Assembly: GCA_958510875.1 (NCBI GenBank)
Contig: OY294068.1
Location: forward strand, 28,934,297 to 28,998,296
Reading direction: 5' to 3'
Source: Endomychus coccineus
Taxonomy: Eukaryota > Arthropoda > Insecta > Coleoptera > Endomychidae
Length of the DNA stretch: 64,000 nt
Shown here: positions 1-10,879 of the stretch, in pieces
Layout of the letters: every line of letters begins with the position of its first letter
Numbering within the stretch: position 1 is the first letter of the stretch
Position numbers and translations under genes: made by a program
The notes under the pieces: model-generated
What the model saw: the letters and a program-made list of their open reading frames with translations, nothing else
The model's database searches: none
Told to the model about the DNA's origin: nothing

Positions 1-229
1 CATTATCATTTCTCTGATCTAAATAAATGAAACTGTTGAAAATGAAGAAGAAAAATATGTCAAAAAATTATCTTAAGAGGCTTATCGAGTCTAAATGACT
101 TCTTGGAATGCATTGAGATATTTTTTGTGCAATTGATAAAAAATAATCAACTTTCTGCTGTTAAGTGTGTGATTTTTTAGTGAGAAAGACCTCACTAGGC
201 AAAAAGTTCCGCAACTTCGCCGTTTGATA

Positions 230-335
230 GGAAAATGCACTCTGGTAGGAAGAAGTTTGGCAGCTCTCGAACTTAACAATGAAGAAGTGAGCTAGTCTAG
301 TCCGCCTATGTGGAATCTCTCGAGATGCATCGGCC
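230..335 (-). repeat. Short relic resembling a LINE 3' region
   Basis: The block around gaacttaacaat, tctagtccgcc and ggaatctctcg matches, with gaps, a block at about 51705-51780 inside the 3' part of the LINE on the minus strand there. Both copies have the same orientation. No protein can be read here. I infer a short truncated copy of the same retrotransposon 3' region. Confidence 0.35.
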
Positions 336-1482
336 ACACCACGATATAAGACACTTTCTCATACCGGCAACTATACGTCACTATAGCATTGCTTATGGCC
401 AACATCGTTGACGATGGCAGGCAATGCAAATCGGATAAATAAAAATCTCTCGTTAATGTCTTCACTCTGCTATTCCTCATATTATAAAATTCCATATTTT
501 TCAATTATGTTTCAAGATTGACCTTCATTCGAAGAATACTGTTCTGAGATTCTAATGCAATATTTTTCTGTTTGAGGACGTCGACTTTCACAGAAAATTC
601 ATTCCCAAGTTCTCTTATATCATTGAATGCATTAGATTCACCATTCTGATCATTTATTTCACTCTTAATCAACAATTTATCATCATTTATTTCCAGAGTG
701 TACTTCAGTGGTTTTGCTATTTTCTGCAGGACCTTCTCAGATCCACAATTTCAGCAAATTTGTGACTTACTGAACTTGTTCCATCATGTTATTCGTCACT
801 TTATCTTTCTTGCCTCATTAATATTTACTGCAGACTGGTAATCAGTGGTACATACTTCTCTAGCACTATAAATTTCTTGCGAAGAAATATTATTCATGTA
901 TCGTGTTGAAAAAACAGAATGAATCAGTGATTGTAGAATATAAAAGTCGTTTATACTTTCCCATTTCACGATATACCCACAGTTAATTAATAACAAAAAA
1001 GATAAGTGCCTATCTATCTCAAGGAGTCGATAAAATTTTTATGTTCCCAGCATCTCTTCCTTTCTTTCCAATTCCATATCTCAATAACATCAGAGGCCGT
1101 GTTTAATTTTATAGCTTTAAATTGTCATTCCAAAATATCTAAACATAAAAATAAACGTAAAACATTTTACAGTTGTTGTTTAAGTATCCCATTTTCCATT
1201 TAACGTTGCGTTATTATGACAAAGTGTTTAAAAGGTACAATGAAATAAGTTAGACGCATTCAGGTAGTCGGGACGTTTAAATTAAGTTCCATTTAAGTAT
1301 GTAGGAAATAAACGAATCGTTATTATCAAAGACAACCTAATATTCTTCATTTATTTGTTCAGCATTTTATGAACTGTATCTTGAAAACGTGCAATCATTA
1401 GTTGGCTCGTAAATTAGCTAGTAGGAGTGTTGGAGTGTCCGATAATAAAATTTAATTTTATTGATATTGTTGCAATTATTTT
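336..1482. other. No recognisable gene
   Basis: AT-rich sequence with only short ORFs that match no family I recognise. No repeat shared with the rest of the window was noticed. Confidence 0.5.
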
Positions 1483-1824
1483 TAATCACTCTGATTCCTT
1501 ACACACATGAAGTAACTAATCTCCTTTTATATCCGTGTTTGAAGGAATCATAGGAATGTTAACTAAAAGTTACAGTTTCCCAAACAGTAATGTTAATTAC
1601 CGATTGTCACTTTGTTGTACAATCTGTCAACAAACAGAATAACATGATTTGACAGTTATGGTAGGTATAGTCTTTTTTGAAACGGTTATACCGGAAGTGA
1701 CTACTAACTTTCTTATCTTGAATGAAATGCTATCATTTTTGTTAAGCATTTGGGTTGTACGTATAATTTTAGGTTATCTTTCATCAGTACTTTCACTTAA
1801 ATTCAATTATTTCTGAGATGATTT

Positions 1825-2400
1825 GATTGTTCTGTGTCGTTTGTTTACGCTAAATCTACAAAGACAACTGCACATTTTTACTAAAATCTAGATTATCCGT
1901 AATATCTTCAATTACGTTATACATAGCACCTGAAGAGGTTTTTCTTTTCTGAAAGCCAAATTGATTTATGTTAACTATATTATTTTTTTTTGAAAATGAT
2001 GTGTTTTCAGGCATTTATGTAATATTTTACTAAAATTATGCATTAAACTTATTGGTCGATAATTTGATATTCTTGTTTTATTACTAGCTCTGAATATAAG
2101 AGTTATGTCAGAAGTCTTGAATTCCAGAGGTATTTTCTCTGTACTGAAGATATGATTGATAATATTGGTTTTGAACAAGATTTTATGAGCATTGTGGTAA
2201 TTCGATCAATCCCTGGAGCTGTATTATTATTTAAAGAATTTATATGATTCAATACTTCGTTTTCAATAGCCGGAGAAAGGAATATTGAATTTGAAAGGCC
2301 AACGGATAAGTTATTTGATTATCCATTTCTTCAATCATCCTAAACCTATAGTACTAAAATAATCATTGCAAAAATTTGCTATATCTCTATTCTTTGAAAA
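1825..2400 (-). pseudogene. LINE reverse transcriptase fragment, tandem copy 1
   Basis: On the minus strand the longest open part (2178 to 1975) contains NYRPISLMHNFSKIL, the signature of the N-terminal fingers region of Jockey-type non-LTR reverse transcriptases. Reading on in shifted frames gives NQFGFQKRKTSSGA, the next conserved block. Upstream, a remnant resembling the preceding AAPGID block is visible. Neither an endonuclease nor the catalytic YADD palm motif is present, so this is a middle fragment. It lies opposite to the plus-strand LINE fragment that follows. An identical copy lies 1652 bp downstream. It is non-functional. Confidence 0.75.
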
Positions 2401-2494
2401 GTTTCACCATTCATATCAACAATATTGATAAAAGCTTGTTTAAAATAATTTCTGTAATTTTTATATTATTTGGCAGAAATCTATTTAAAAATAT

Positions 2495-3134
2495 GTGGAA
2501 TCTCTAGCTGTAGCATTAGATATCTCCAAAGCATTTGATCGATTCTGGAACCAAAGCCTTTTTGGGAAACTTCCGTCATTTGGTTTGCTGCCTCAATTTT
2601 GTCGCTTGCCGTCGCGTTTTCTCTCAGATAAATCAGTCCATGTTTTGGTTGACAGAGTAGCCAATGGCTACCAATGCTGGTGTTTCACAGAGATATGTAT
2701 TGACACCAACTTTATTTTTGCTTCATATGACGATCTGTTGGAAGTAACCACCTATTACGTCGACAGCTATGGAGATGATGATACATTTCATACCGATTTC
2801 TTATCTAGTGCCTCTATACCAACCAATGAAGCCAGAGGAGCGACACAAAGCCAGATTGATGCAGCTAATGGAAATCTGGCAAACGTTTTTTGAATGGGAA
2901 TATGGTATCTAGTATAGATTCATGCAACCAAAACTCAAGCTTGCATCTTTTCCACGAAGGCGGATGCCACAATTCTTAGTATGATGATGTCATGTACAAC
3001 TATTCCTATATGAGGTCTTCCACATCCATTCTCGGGATCACTACCAACAGCACCCACTCATGGGATGATCATGTGAGATCCATTGCGAAAACCACTTCAC
3101 GAAAACTTCGTTTCCTATTTCCAGCAGCTCCTTA
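2495..3134 (+). pseudogene. LINE reverse transcriptase palm fragment, tandem copy 1 (cut by the duplication)
   Basis: The open reading (2495-2893) starts at ALDISKAFDRFW, the palm motif carrying the first catalytic Asp of non-LTR reverse transcriptases, and continues to SYGDDDTFHTD, the counterpart of the family's YADD motif. After the stop at about 2893 a shifted frame carries the thumb-region signature LGITTNSTHSWDDHV from about 2992. In this copy the thumb is cut at 3134 by the tandem junction. The fragment is truncated at both ends and is a different lineage from the minus-strand fragment next to it. Confidence 0.8.
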
Positions 3135-3476
3135 TAATCACTCTGATTCCTTACACACATGAAGTAACTAATCTCCTTTTATATCCGTGTTTGAAGGAAT
3201 CATAGGAATGTTAACTAAAAGTTACAGTTTCCCAAACAGTAATGTTAATTACCGATTGTCACTTTGTTGTACAATCTGTCAACAAACAGAATAACATGAT
3301 TTGACAGTTATGGTAGGTATAGTCTTTTTTGAAACGGTTATACCGGAAGTGACTACTAACTTTCTTATCTTGAATGAAATGCTATCATTTTTGTTAAGCA
3401 TTTGGGTTGTACGTATAATTTTAGGTTATCTTTCATCAGTACTTTCACTTAAATTCAATTATTTCTGAGATGATTT

Positions 3477-4052
3477 GATTGTTCTGTGTCGTTTGTTTAC
3501 GCTAAATCTACAAAGACAACTGCACATTTTTACTAAAATCTAGATTATCCGTAATATCTTCAATTACGTTATACATAGCACCTGAAGAGGTTTTTCTTTT
3601 CTGAAAGCCAAATTGATTTATGTTAACTATATTATTTTTTTTTGAAAATGATGTGTTTTCAGGCATTTATGTAATATTTTACTAAAATTATGCATTAAAC
3701 TTATTGGTCGATAATTTGATATTCTTGTTTTATTACTAGCTCTGAATATAAGAGTTATGTCAGAAGTCTTGAATTCCAGAGGTATTTTCTCTGTACTGAA
3801 GATATGATTGATAATATTGGTTTTGAACAAGATTTTATGAGCATTGTGGTAATTCGATCAATCCCTGGAGCTGTATTATTATTTAAAGAATTTATATGAT
3901 TCAATACTTCGTTTTCAATAGCCGGAGAAAGGAATATTGAATTTGAAAGGCCAACGGATAAGTTATTTGATTATTCATTTCTTCAATCATCCTAAACCTA
4001 TAGTACTAAAATAATCATTGCAAAAATTTGCTATATCTCTATTCTTTGAAAA
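3477..4052 (-). pseudogene. LINE reverse transcriptase fragment, tandem copy 2
   Basis: Second copy of the minus-strand NYRPISL-containing fragment at a 1652-bp offset. The predicted 67-residue open piece (3830 to 3627) is identical to copy 1. It has the same missing catalytic palm and the same frameshifts, so these defects predate the duplication. Confidence 0.75.
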
Positions 4053-4146
4053 GTTTCACCATTCATATCAACAATATTGATAAAAGCTTGTTTAAAATAA
4101 TTTCTGTAATTTTTATATTATTTGGCAGAAATCTATTTAAAAATAT

Positions 4147-4931
4147 GTGGAATCTCTAGCTGTAGCATTAGATATCTCCAAAGCATTTGATCGATTCTGG
4201 AACCAAAGCCTTTTTGGGAAACTTCCGTCATTTGGTTTGCTGCCTCAATTTTGTCGCTTGCCGTCGCGTTTTCTCTCAGATAAATCAGTCCATGTTTTGG
4301 TTGACAGAGTAGCCAATGGCTACCAATGCTGGTGTTTCACAGAGATATGTATTGACACCAACTTTATTTTTGCTTCATATGACGATCTGTTGGAAGTAAC
4401 CACCTATTACGTCGACAGCTATGGAGATGATGATACATTTCATACCGATTTCTTATCTAGTGCCTCTATACCAACCAATGAAGCCAGAGGAGCGACACAA
4501 AGCCAGATTGATGCAGCTAATGGAAATCTGGCAAACGTTTTTTGAATGGGAATATGGTATCTAGTATAGATTCATGCAACCAAAACTCAAGCTTGCATCT
4601 TTTCCACGAAGGCGGATGCCACAATTCTTAGTATGATGATGTCATGTACAACTATTCCTATATGAGGTCTTCCACATCCATTCTCGGGATCACTACCAAC
4701 AGCACCCACTCATGGGATGATCATGTGAGATCCATTGCGAAAACCACTTCACGAAAACTTCGTTTCCTATTTCCAGCAGCTCCTTATAATCTACAAAGCA
4801 CATATTCGACCTGTCCTAGAGTACTGTTGACATGTCTGAAATTCGGCTCCCAAACATATGCTGAAGCTGTTCCGCCGGCGAAGTCTGCAAACACAGCTAG
4901 TAAATATATATTACAAACAGTTGATAAATAG
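4147..4931 (+). pseudogene. LINE reverse transcriptase palm and thumb fragment, tandem copy 2
   Basis: This is the fuller of the two plus-strand copies. The piece at 4147-4545 carries ALDISKAFDRFW and YGDDDTF, and 4644-4931 carries LGITTNSTHSWDDHVRSIA followed by the decayed thumb of a non-LTR reverse transcriptase. A frameshift separates the two parts. Because this copy runs on past 4786 into thumb sequence that copy 1 lacks, it preserves the ancestral right flank. No poly(A) or 3' UTR was identified before the mariner element that begins at 4993. Confidence 0.8.
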
Positions 4932-4992
4932 GAAACAGTCCTTGAGACCCAATATTTCCATTAAATTAAATTATTGCATCTAATGGCTTGTA

Positions 4993-6090
4993 CAGAATAA
5001 TCCAAACTTGGCTCCCAAAGTCTTCTATACGGCAAAAGTAACAGAGATAATTAAATTCTGAACCTAGGAACGCAAATATGAAGCCCTGAGGTACAATTTT
5101 ATCAGAAAGAGTGAAGTAGCCCTAATCATGTCTATGGAATTTTTTTTCCAGGAATATAGTACCCATATTTTTCCACAGTTGGTACTGTGAATAATTATTA
5201 TCTGAAAAATTGCTTACCATTTAGTTTCGCTCAAAACAGTTGTCATCCGTGATTGCGTACAATGAATATTGTTAACTCTTGGACCTTTTAAAATGTATAA
5301 TATACGCATAACAAAAAAGCTTATAGGCTATTGGTTTTTGTTGAATCTGAACAAAATAGTAGAAGGGCAAAGGTATTGACAAATTGGTATTGGTATTTGG
5401 ACAGATGAAAGCCGTTCTGTCAGCATTTGGTAAGACAAATCGCAAAAATGAGCATTATTGAGAGACAAAAAATCACACCACGTTAACGAAATTGGAAGCC
5501 AAGGACACTTTGGAATAAATGTGTGGTATGGGATTATTTTTGGACATTTGGTTGGTCCTTTCTTTTATGAAAGAGTCCTTAATCACGAAATTTTTTTGCA
5601 ATTTCTGCTTGAAAAACTATCATTTCACTGCAGCTGCGTGCCAATATGTCATGGCGGAGCCCCCCCCCCCCCCCCTTCGCATTTGGCATGATTTGTACGG
5701 GGATACTTGAACCCTAGTGTTGCAGATACGTGAGTTGGAACTAAGGGCTACCTAAGTCTCCAGACTGAACACCTATAGATTTCTGCTTATGGGCATTCTA
5801 AAAAATAAGGTTTATAGAACTACTTCGATAAGTAGAGATCACCTGGAAGAAAAAATACGAATAAACTGTAGAGCTATCTCTCGAGAATAAAATGTATTAA
5901 TTATATTTACATTCCACTTTTACTTTTGTTCCTACTGATTGTTAATAGGTTTTTATGGAAAATTCCCAACTGTGAAAAAATATGAGAATATTCCTGAGAA
6001 AAAATTCAGATGACGTCATTATATATAATTATCTTTTTTACTTTTGCCGTATTATTATTAGGCCTCAGGCGCCAACTTTGAATCATCCTG
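4993..6090 (+). mobile_element. Mariner-type DNA transposon with TA target duplication, decayed
   Basis: The left end starts CAGAATAATCCAAACTTGGC after TA (4991-4992). The right end reads, inverted, CAGGATGATTCAAAGTTGGC and is followed by TA (6091-6092). The inverted repeats continue inward: ATACGGCAAAAGTAA at about 5028 matches its complement at about 6040, and a stretch ending CACAGTTGG at about 5130-5180 matches 5955-6000. The element is about 1.1 kb and encloses a plus-strand transposase fossil. TA duplication and terminal CAG fit the Tc1/mariner superfamily. Confidence 0.8.
5390..5880 (+). pseudogene. Mariner-superfamily transposase, decayed
   Basis: In shifting plus-strand frames I read TDESRSVSIW (block of the first catalytic Asp), then HHVNEIGSQGHFGINVWYGI and VGPFF (DDE core, open at 5458-5640), a second-Asp block destroyed around a run of 16 C (5660-5675), and then SPD, stop, TPIDF (third Asp block, about 5760). 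This order is that of the insect DDE transposases with an N-terminal DUF4817-type helix-turn-helix. The N-terminal half is missing. Several stops and shifts make it inactive. Confidence 0.75.
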
Positions 6091-6768
6091 TAAATTACAT
6101 AAAGGAAAGTCAAATATTCAAACATACTTTGATAATTGAATTCATGTTCAAATATGTGAAAGCTAAAAAAGAACTAGTGTAAATGAAGACGTAGTGTTAA
6201 AGTACCTAACAGAACGAAATAGCTTAGAAATGGTTAGATGATAAATGGTGCACCTGTTTCCTGGTTAATGAGGAATTCGGTTAGAGCGCAATTGTCACGG
6301 CTGCTGCAAAACTAAGACTACAAAGTTTATTAAGACGCCATAATTCTACTAACAGCTGCAGACTATATACCCATAGATGCATGAATATCAGAGCGAAAAT
6401 TGTGTTGCTCAAACTCACATCTTAACATTAATATTCTTAGCAAGATATCAAGACTGGGTGAAATATTCTAGTCTTATCGGAATTACTGCAGTTTCATGCA
6501 TTGTTTTTATTATCTACACGGGAAAACTAAGAACTGTTAAAAATCAAATTGAACTTTCTTGCAGAGCGAGTCGATTTTTGTTTCAGAACCGACACTCTTT
6601 GTCATCTAATAATTGTTCCCCACTGCTTACCCACTTGAATTAACCGGAAAACGTAATTCAGTCCCACTGATGAAATCGTACTAGGCACATAAGATTCTCA
6701 AAATATTCTTAGAAATGATAGTTTTAAGATTAGCGCAATTACAATATTTGCATTCTATATCAGCGTAG

Positions 6769-6794
6769 TTAGGATAGGTTAGGCTAGATTAGGC
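6769..6794 (+). repeat. Degenerate TTAGG telomere-type array
   Basis: Interstitial run of imperfect TTAGG units immediately before the 5' end of the retroposon tail that starts at 6795. Confidence 0.75.
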
Positions 6795-7623
6795 CTAAGC
6801 CCCAACCAGGCGCGTCCCCATGTAGCGGATTGGGGAATAACCAAGGCCCTCTTGCCAGCAGGGTCAGGAGTAGGAGTAGATATGCTCCCGCGGACCAACA
6901 GGCACCCATACCCTGGATAGATTATGGACTCCCAGTCACATGTTCCTGAGAAGAAGGTGATGGATAGATTGTAGCTGATACTGATGATCCATATGTTCCA
7001 GAAGAGTAAGTTATCCCAACACAGATAACATACTGAAACATACAGGAAATATCCAAAAAGTGATGAAGTACAGGGACCTTAATATTGGGAATAAACAATA
7101 TTTTGGCACAAAACAGAAACACCACAGGAAACATCCATAGCGAGATAAAGTACTGGAAACCCAGAAACCATAACATATTGGTTTAAACAGAAACACCACA
7201 GGAAACATCCATAGCGAGATAAAGTACTGGAAACCCAGAAACCATAACATCTTCGTTAAACAGAATCACCATAGGAAGTTATCCATAGAGAGATAAATAA
7301 CTAAGACTAAAAATACCGTAAAATTTGGGCATCAACCATATTACGGTATAAACGGAGAACGTGAACATCAACGTAAACAACAGTGTAGTTATCGACGTAA
7401 CATCAACGTAAATATCAGCATAAGCACTAAAGGAAACTCACATCCATATAACATCGAGAAACATAAGAGAAACTCGAAGTCCATATCCTGAAGTAATGCG
7501 ATAAGGGGTTCCGGGGTATTGATGAAGATCGGAGATGTTTTAGCAGGTATGCTGTGTTACAGAGTGAGTCCCGCACTATCTGAAGTGATAGATAAAGCAT
7601 TTCCTCTCCACACCAAAAAAAAA
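6795..7623 (+). mobile_element. 5'-truncated TTAGG-associated retroposon tail, copy 1
   Basis: A GC-richer non-coding block that ends in a short A tract (about 7614-7623) and is flanked on both sides by TTAGG repeats. It is homologous to 13881-14751 and 20332-20830, which lie in the opposite orientation. Shared landmarks are GCCAGCAGGGTCA, GGACCAACAGGCACCCA, GATCCATATGTTCC and GCATTTCCTCTCCACA just before the A tract. Oligo(A) abutting telomeric repeats is the arrangement of telomere-specific non-LTR retrotransposons such as the SART and TRAS families, so I infer a 5'-truncated 3' UTR of such an element. No reverse transcriptase is present to prove it. Minus-strand ORFs here (6922-7250) are shadows of an internal tandem repeat. 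Confidence 0.65.
7111..7331 (+). repeat. 74-bp imperfect tandem repeat inside retroposon tail copy 1
   Basis: The start aaacagaaacaccacagg recurs at 7111, 7185 and 7258 (spacing 74 and 73 bp). Each unit contains catccatag, gagataaa and accataacat-like blocks. A more divergent unit may precede it. Variable tandem repeats inside a retroposon 3' UTR are common. The minus-strand hydrophobic ORFs here come from this repeat. Confidence 0.8.
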
Positions 7624-7624
7624 G

Positions 7625-7649
7625 GTTATGTTAGGTTAGGTTAGGTAAG
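7625..7649 (+). repeat. TTAGG array at the poly(A) end of retroposon tail copy 1
   Basis: About four TTAGG units directly follow the A tract. The sequence then passes into a non-telomeric module that recurs next to other TTAGG arrays in this window. Confidence 0.8.
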
Positions 7650-7860
7650 AAACAAAGGGAGTACAATAAACAATCATTATTTGTTATTATGAGAGTGTTA
7701 AGATTAGCGCATTTACAATATTTGCATTCTATATCAACAAAGTTAGGTTAGGTTAGAAATAAAGAGGTTATTGTTAATTATTGTGCAAGTACTTGCGCAC
7801 AGAAGGTGGTTGCTCTAGGCAGCAGGTGCTACATGCTAATAATCTGACCTATCAACCAGG
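7650..7860 (+). repeat. TTAGG-linked repeat module (copies also at 6720-6768, 14803-14895 and 20215-20305)
   Basis: The block with gtacaataaacaatcatta, gtgttaagattagcgca and caatatttgcattctata leads into TTAGG units at 7741-7757. The same or complementary block flanks TTAGG arrays at 6724-6768 and 14803-14890. A second block, with tattgtgcaa and ggcagcaggt near 7775-7850, matches 20215-20300 in inverted orientation. These look like parts of one dispersed repeat in which TTAGG runs are embedded. No coding capacity is seen. Confidence 0.7.
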
Positions 7861-7984
7861 TACGTATATGGGACCTTAAAAATAGTTTATTCAGCATATA
7901 GATATTTTCTAAATCTCTTTTTTTATATTTTGACTACACGAGAAGGAAACCTATAATACCACAATTAGGTGGCGAAGATTTCCT

Positions 7985-8822
7985 AAGAAGGTAAGTAGGT
8001 TATAATAAGACTTTATGAATGACCCCATCAGAAAAAGTCTAAAAGTGTTAAATCTGTCGATCTTGGGGGCCATTCTATGAAACCCCTTCTACCAATTCAG
8101 TGTTTCCCAAGTGTGGCGAAGCGCCATCCTGTTGAAAAAATACATCATTCTCTGGGATTTGATCGTCTTTTTCAAGAATCATCACAATGCGAAGGTAGAT
8201 GTAGTCTTGAAGTGAATTGAGGTAAGATTTACCTGTCAAGTCAACAGGTAGAAAAAGTGGACCAACAATAATATTTTTCAAAATCCCATATAACTATAAC
8301 TAGATGCTCTCTCATAATCCCAGGCTTCTAATCAATCCTGTATCTGCCATTATGTATGTTAATCATTAAGAAAGAATGTGTATTCGTCAGAAAAGTATGT
8401 AGAATATGAAAAATTGGGATTGTTAAAAATTTTTTCAAATCGTCTCCTCATAAAATTGAATAAGGCGATCTGGATCATCTTCATTGAGCTCTTGCACACG
8501 ATGGAATCGATGCTTTTTCAAAATCCTCAAAAGTCTTACTACCTGGATGATCTGAAGTTGTTTCTAATAATTTTCTGAAATAGGATCCAGATCAACATGT
8601 CTCAAAATTTCAACCTGTGCAGTCTCGTTAGTAACAGCTTTCCTATTTTTCTCACCGGATCTAATCTGTTCGAATTTAAATATTAAATTTATCACCTAGG
8701 GATGGCTTTGTTTCTTACTAGGATGCCTTTCAACAAAAATTCTTGCAGTTTACAGGGCCATTTCGTTATTTTCAAAATAGAAGGTGGTAATTTTATTTCT
8801 CTCGGCGGTGGTGTAAGTCATG
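7985..8822 (-). pseudogene. DUF4817/DDE mariner-superfamily transposase, heavily decayed
   Basis: Read on the minus strand from the Met codon at 8821: MTYTTAERNKITTFYFENNE (N-terminal helix-turn-helix), FVERHPSKK, NETAQVEILRHVDLDP, ELNEDDPDRLIQF, IVGPLFLPVDLTGKSYL (open part 8281-8075), FFQQDGASPH (second catalytic Asp) and IEWPPRSTDLTLLDFF, where the family has SPD. At least six stops or frameshifts interrupt it, and the block of the first catalytic Asp is not readable. It is a dead fossil of roughly full length. It lies just right of TTAGG-linked repeats. A candidate right end, GGGACACCCGG before TA, is at 9341-9351, but no matching left end was found. Confidence 0.75.
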
Positions 8823-10269
8823 ATGATTTGGATCATTTGCTTCAAAATAGTGAATACTACTATTATAGATAATTCAAAAAAAATTACCAGTAAAATTCCA
8901 ATAAAACCGATCACCTTAAGACTTCGATGATAAACATCATTTTTTACATTAATTTTAATGAGTACCAAAAAAATTCACCATGCTTTTAAAGGAAATACCT
9001 TCAAGATACATTTCAAATGATAAGCCACTTAACCCCCCATTTCATTTAAGATTCTTGAGGCTGCCACTCCATTCATGGGGATGGCCCTACATTCATGAAT
9101 TTACGATCAAAAGATTTCCCCTTTGAAAACAAAATCGCCCTGTCTCGGGGTTTTTCGGAAACACCTCTTCCATTGAAAATATTCCAGCTGAACTGTTTTA
9201 AAACCTTCACAAAAGCATAAAAATATATAGAGTAAACCGCGAAACACTAATAAATGTCAATTGTGTCGGAAAGAAAAATGTAATCATACGAAAAACAATG
9301 GTTTCCAATCAATTATAGTTATAAACGTGCAATTTTCAATGGGACACCCGGTAATACTTCATAATCGAGTATTGGGAAAAATCTTGCGTGTTCATAGTGT
9401 AAAGTGAATTACAATTATCAATGAACATTTTTCGGTAACCAAGAATGTAGTAAAGTAGGGAGCCAATTTTTAGTCATAAATTAGAGAAGTGAAACAAACT
9501 ATATATTAAAGAGACAGGTAAATGGGAGAAACAATAATTCTTGTGGTTAGCACAGTTGGCTAAAGTGCGAGACATAATTCATGACATACATCTAACGAAG
9601 AGACTACATTTACTTGATGGTTTGACGGCATGACAGGTAAAGGTACCCAAACCTAGAATTAAGAGTTTCCAGAAAATTATAGAGTAGCAATCTATTATTA
9701 TAAGCATTACTCTTCATTTGTATTAAGCGCTACGAAAACTAATGCTTGTCAGAATTATGCCTTCTGCCTCCTATAAATGATTCGCTCTTTGAGCTTCACG
9801 TTTGATTTACCCGGTACACACAGTTATTATCTCAATGATGCACAGGGTGTGAAACCATTCGAATTGAAGTGAATTCATGATTAGGCAAAATTATATATCG
9901 GGTATTCAGCAGGAACATATCATTTAGATATTCAGCTGGGTACCTGATATTTTATACATTTAACATGGTTAAAACCAATACTATATGAGGTACTACTGTG
10001 GAATATAATATTACATAATTTAGTTTACACTAACCCTTTTTCCACTTAAATTGTGACTTATTTCAAAGTACTTTTCAACTGTGATACGGCCATTATCAAA
10101 GACATATGTAAACTGAATCTTAACTATAAGATTATGAAAGAATGAGAAATAATCAAGGGTCAAATATTTCAGGTAGTTGATAATCCAATTAAATGAACAA
10201 ATAATTACTTATAATTACGTTTTTATGAAGTTTACCTGAGGCTTATGGAAATAAATGTGACAATGAATT
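8823..10269. other. No recognisable gene; possible mariner right end at 9341-9353
   Basis: AT-rich sequence. The 8823-9353 part may be the 5' region of the transposon whose transposase fossil lies to the left, since gggacacccgg followed by TA at 9341-9353 looks like a mariner terminus. Beyond that I see nothing I can name. Confidence 0.4.
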
Positions 10270-10470
10270 GTTTTCGATAGGAGACAAGTCAAAATTCAAT
10301 AAATAATCTCTATGTTTATACATTTCTACAGCTTCTAATGTACCCAGAAACGGTACGTCACTATGTTTTAAAAGAGAAAGACCCTATTTTGTAATTGCAT
10401 GGCGTGTTTGTAAGACATAGTTTGCTACGACGGACCTATGAATATTCAAAGTACGAATATGATAATGTTC
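10270..10470 (+). repeat. Left arm of about 200-bp inverted repeat around an RLE retrotransposon
   Basis: This arm matches, inverted, 12190-12400. Shared landmarks are gtcaaaattc, atctctatgtttatacattt, agaaagaccc/t and gtaagacata/tggtttgctac. Divergence is moderate, so the pair is old. The arms bracket the RLE retrotransposon tail and the pogo relic lies just outside. The blocks resemble the 5' part of PLE family B near 16170-16200 (aaatgtataaac, followed by atttatc). Confidence 0.6.
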
Positions 10471-10879
10471 TCTTGGTTAGAAATTATCCTTTCAGTTAAG
10501 CCAACATAGACAGATAGATGGACAGACAACTTATTTATGTTAATATGATGAATATACTTAAATACATAAGTAATTTGAAGAAAATTAGAGTGGTCACATT
10601 CTCTTCAATATATAGTGTTGTGCCAGAAATACCAAATCAGTTAGCCGAAGCTACTCATCCCCATCGGTCGGTAAGTGGTTTCAGGTTCTCAAATCGTGTG
10701 TCCTAAGTAGTCTTATTGAACCCAGAATGACAGCCTTCTGCATCTGGTCTATCAACATCTGCGATTAGTTCTTACAAGCCGGAATGATCTTCAAATTTGA
10801 ACGCAGCGAAGTCCGAAATCCGCCCTAAACACCACTAATACTAATATCTAATATCTAATAGCTCGCACGATGGGATCTT

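Larger units (their letters stand above)
1483..4791. repeat. 1652-bp direct tandem duplication, two copies
   Basis: Positions 1483-3134 recur at 3135-4786 with an exact 1652-bp offset. The only difference I noticed is C at 2323 against T at 3975. The five bases taatc occur at the start, at the junction and at the end (1483, 3135 and 4787), as expected for a microhomology-mediated duplication. The unit covers a minus-strand LINE fragment and a plus-strand LINE fragment. The near identity means a very recent duplication or an assembly artefact. Confidence 0.95.

Noticed and set aside
6922..7250. Minus-strand hydrophobic ORFs with repeated FISLWMFPVVFLF-like segments
   Set aside because: They are produced by the 74-bp repeat in the non-coding retroposon tail. 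Similar nonsense arises on plus in the homologous copy at 14186-14478.
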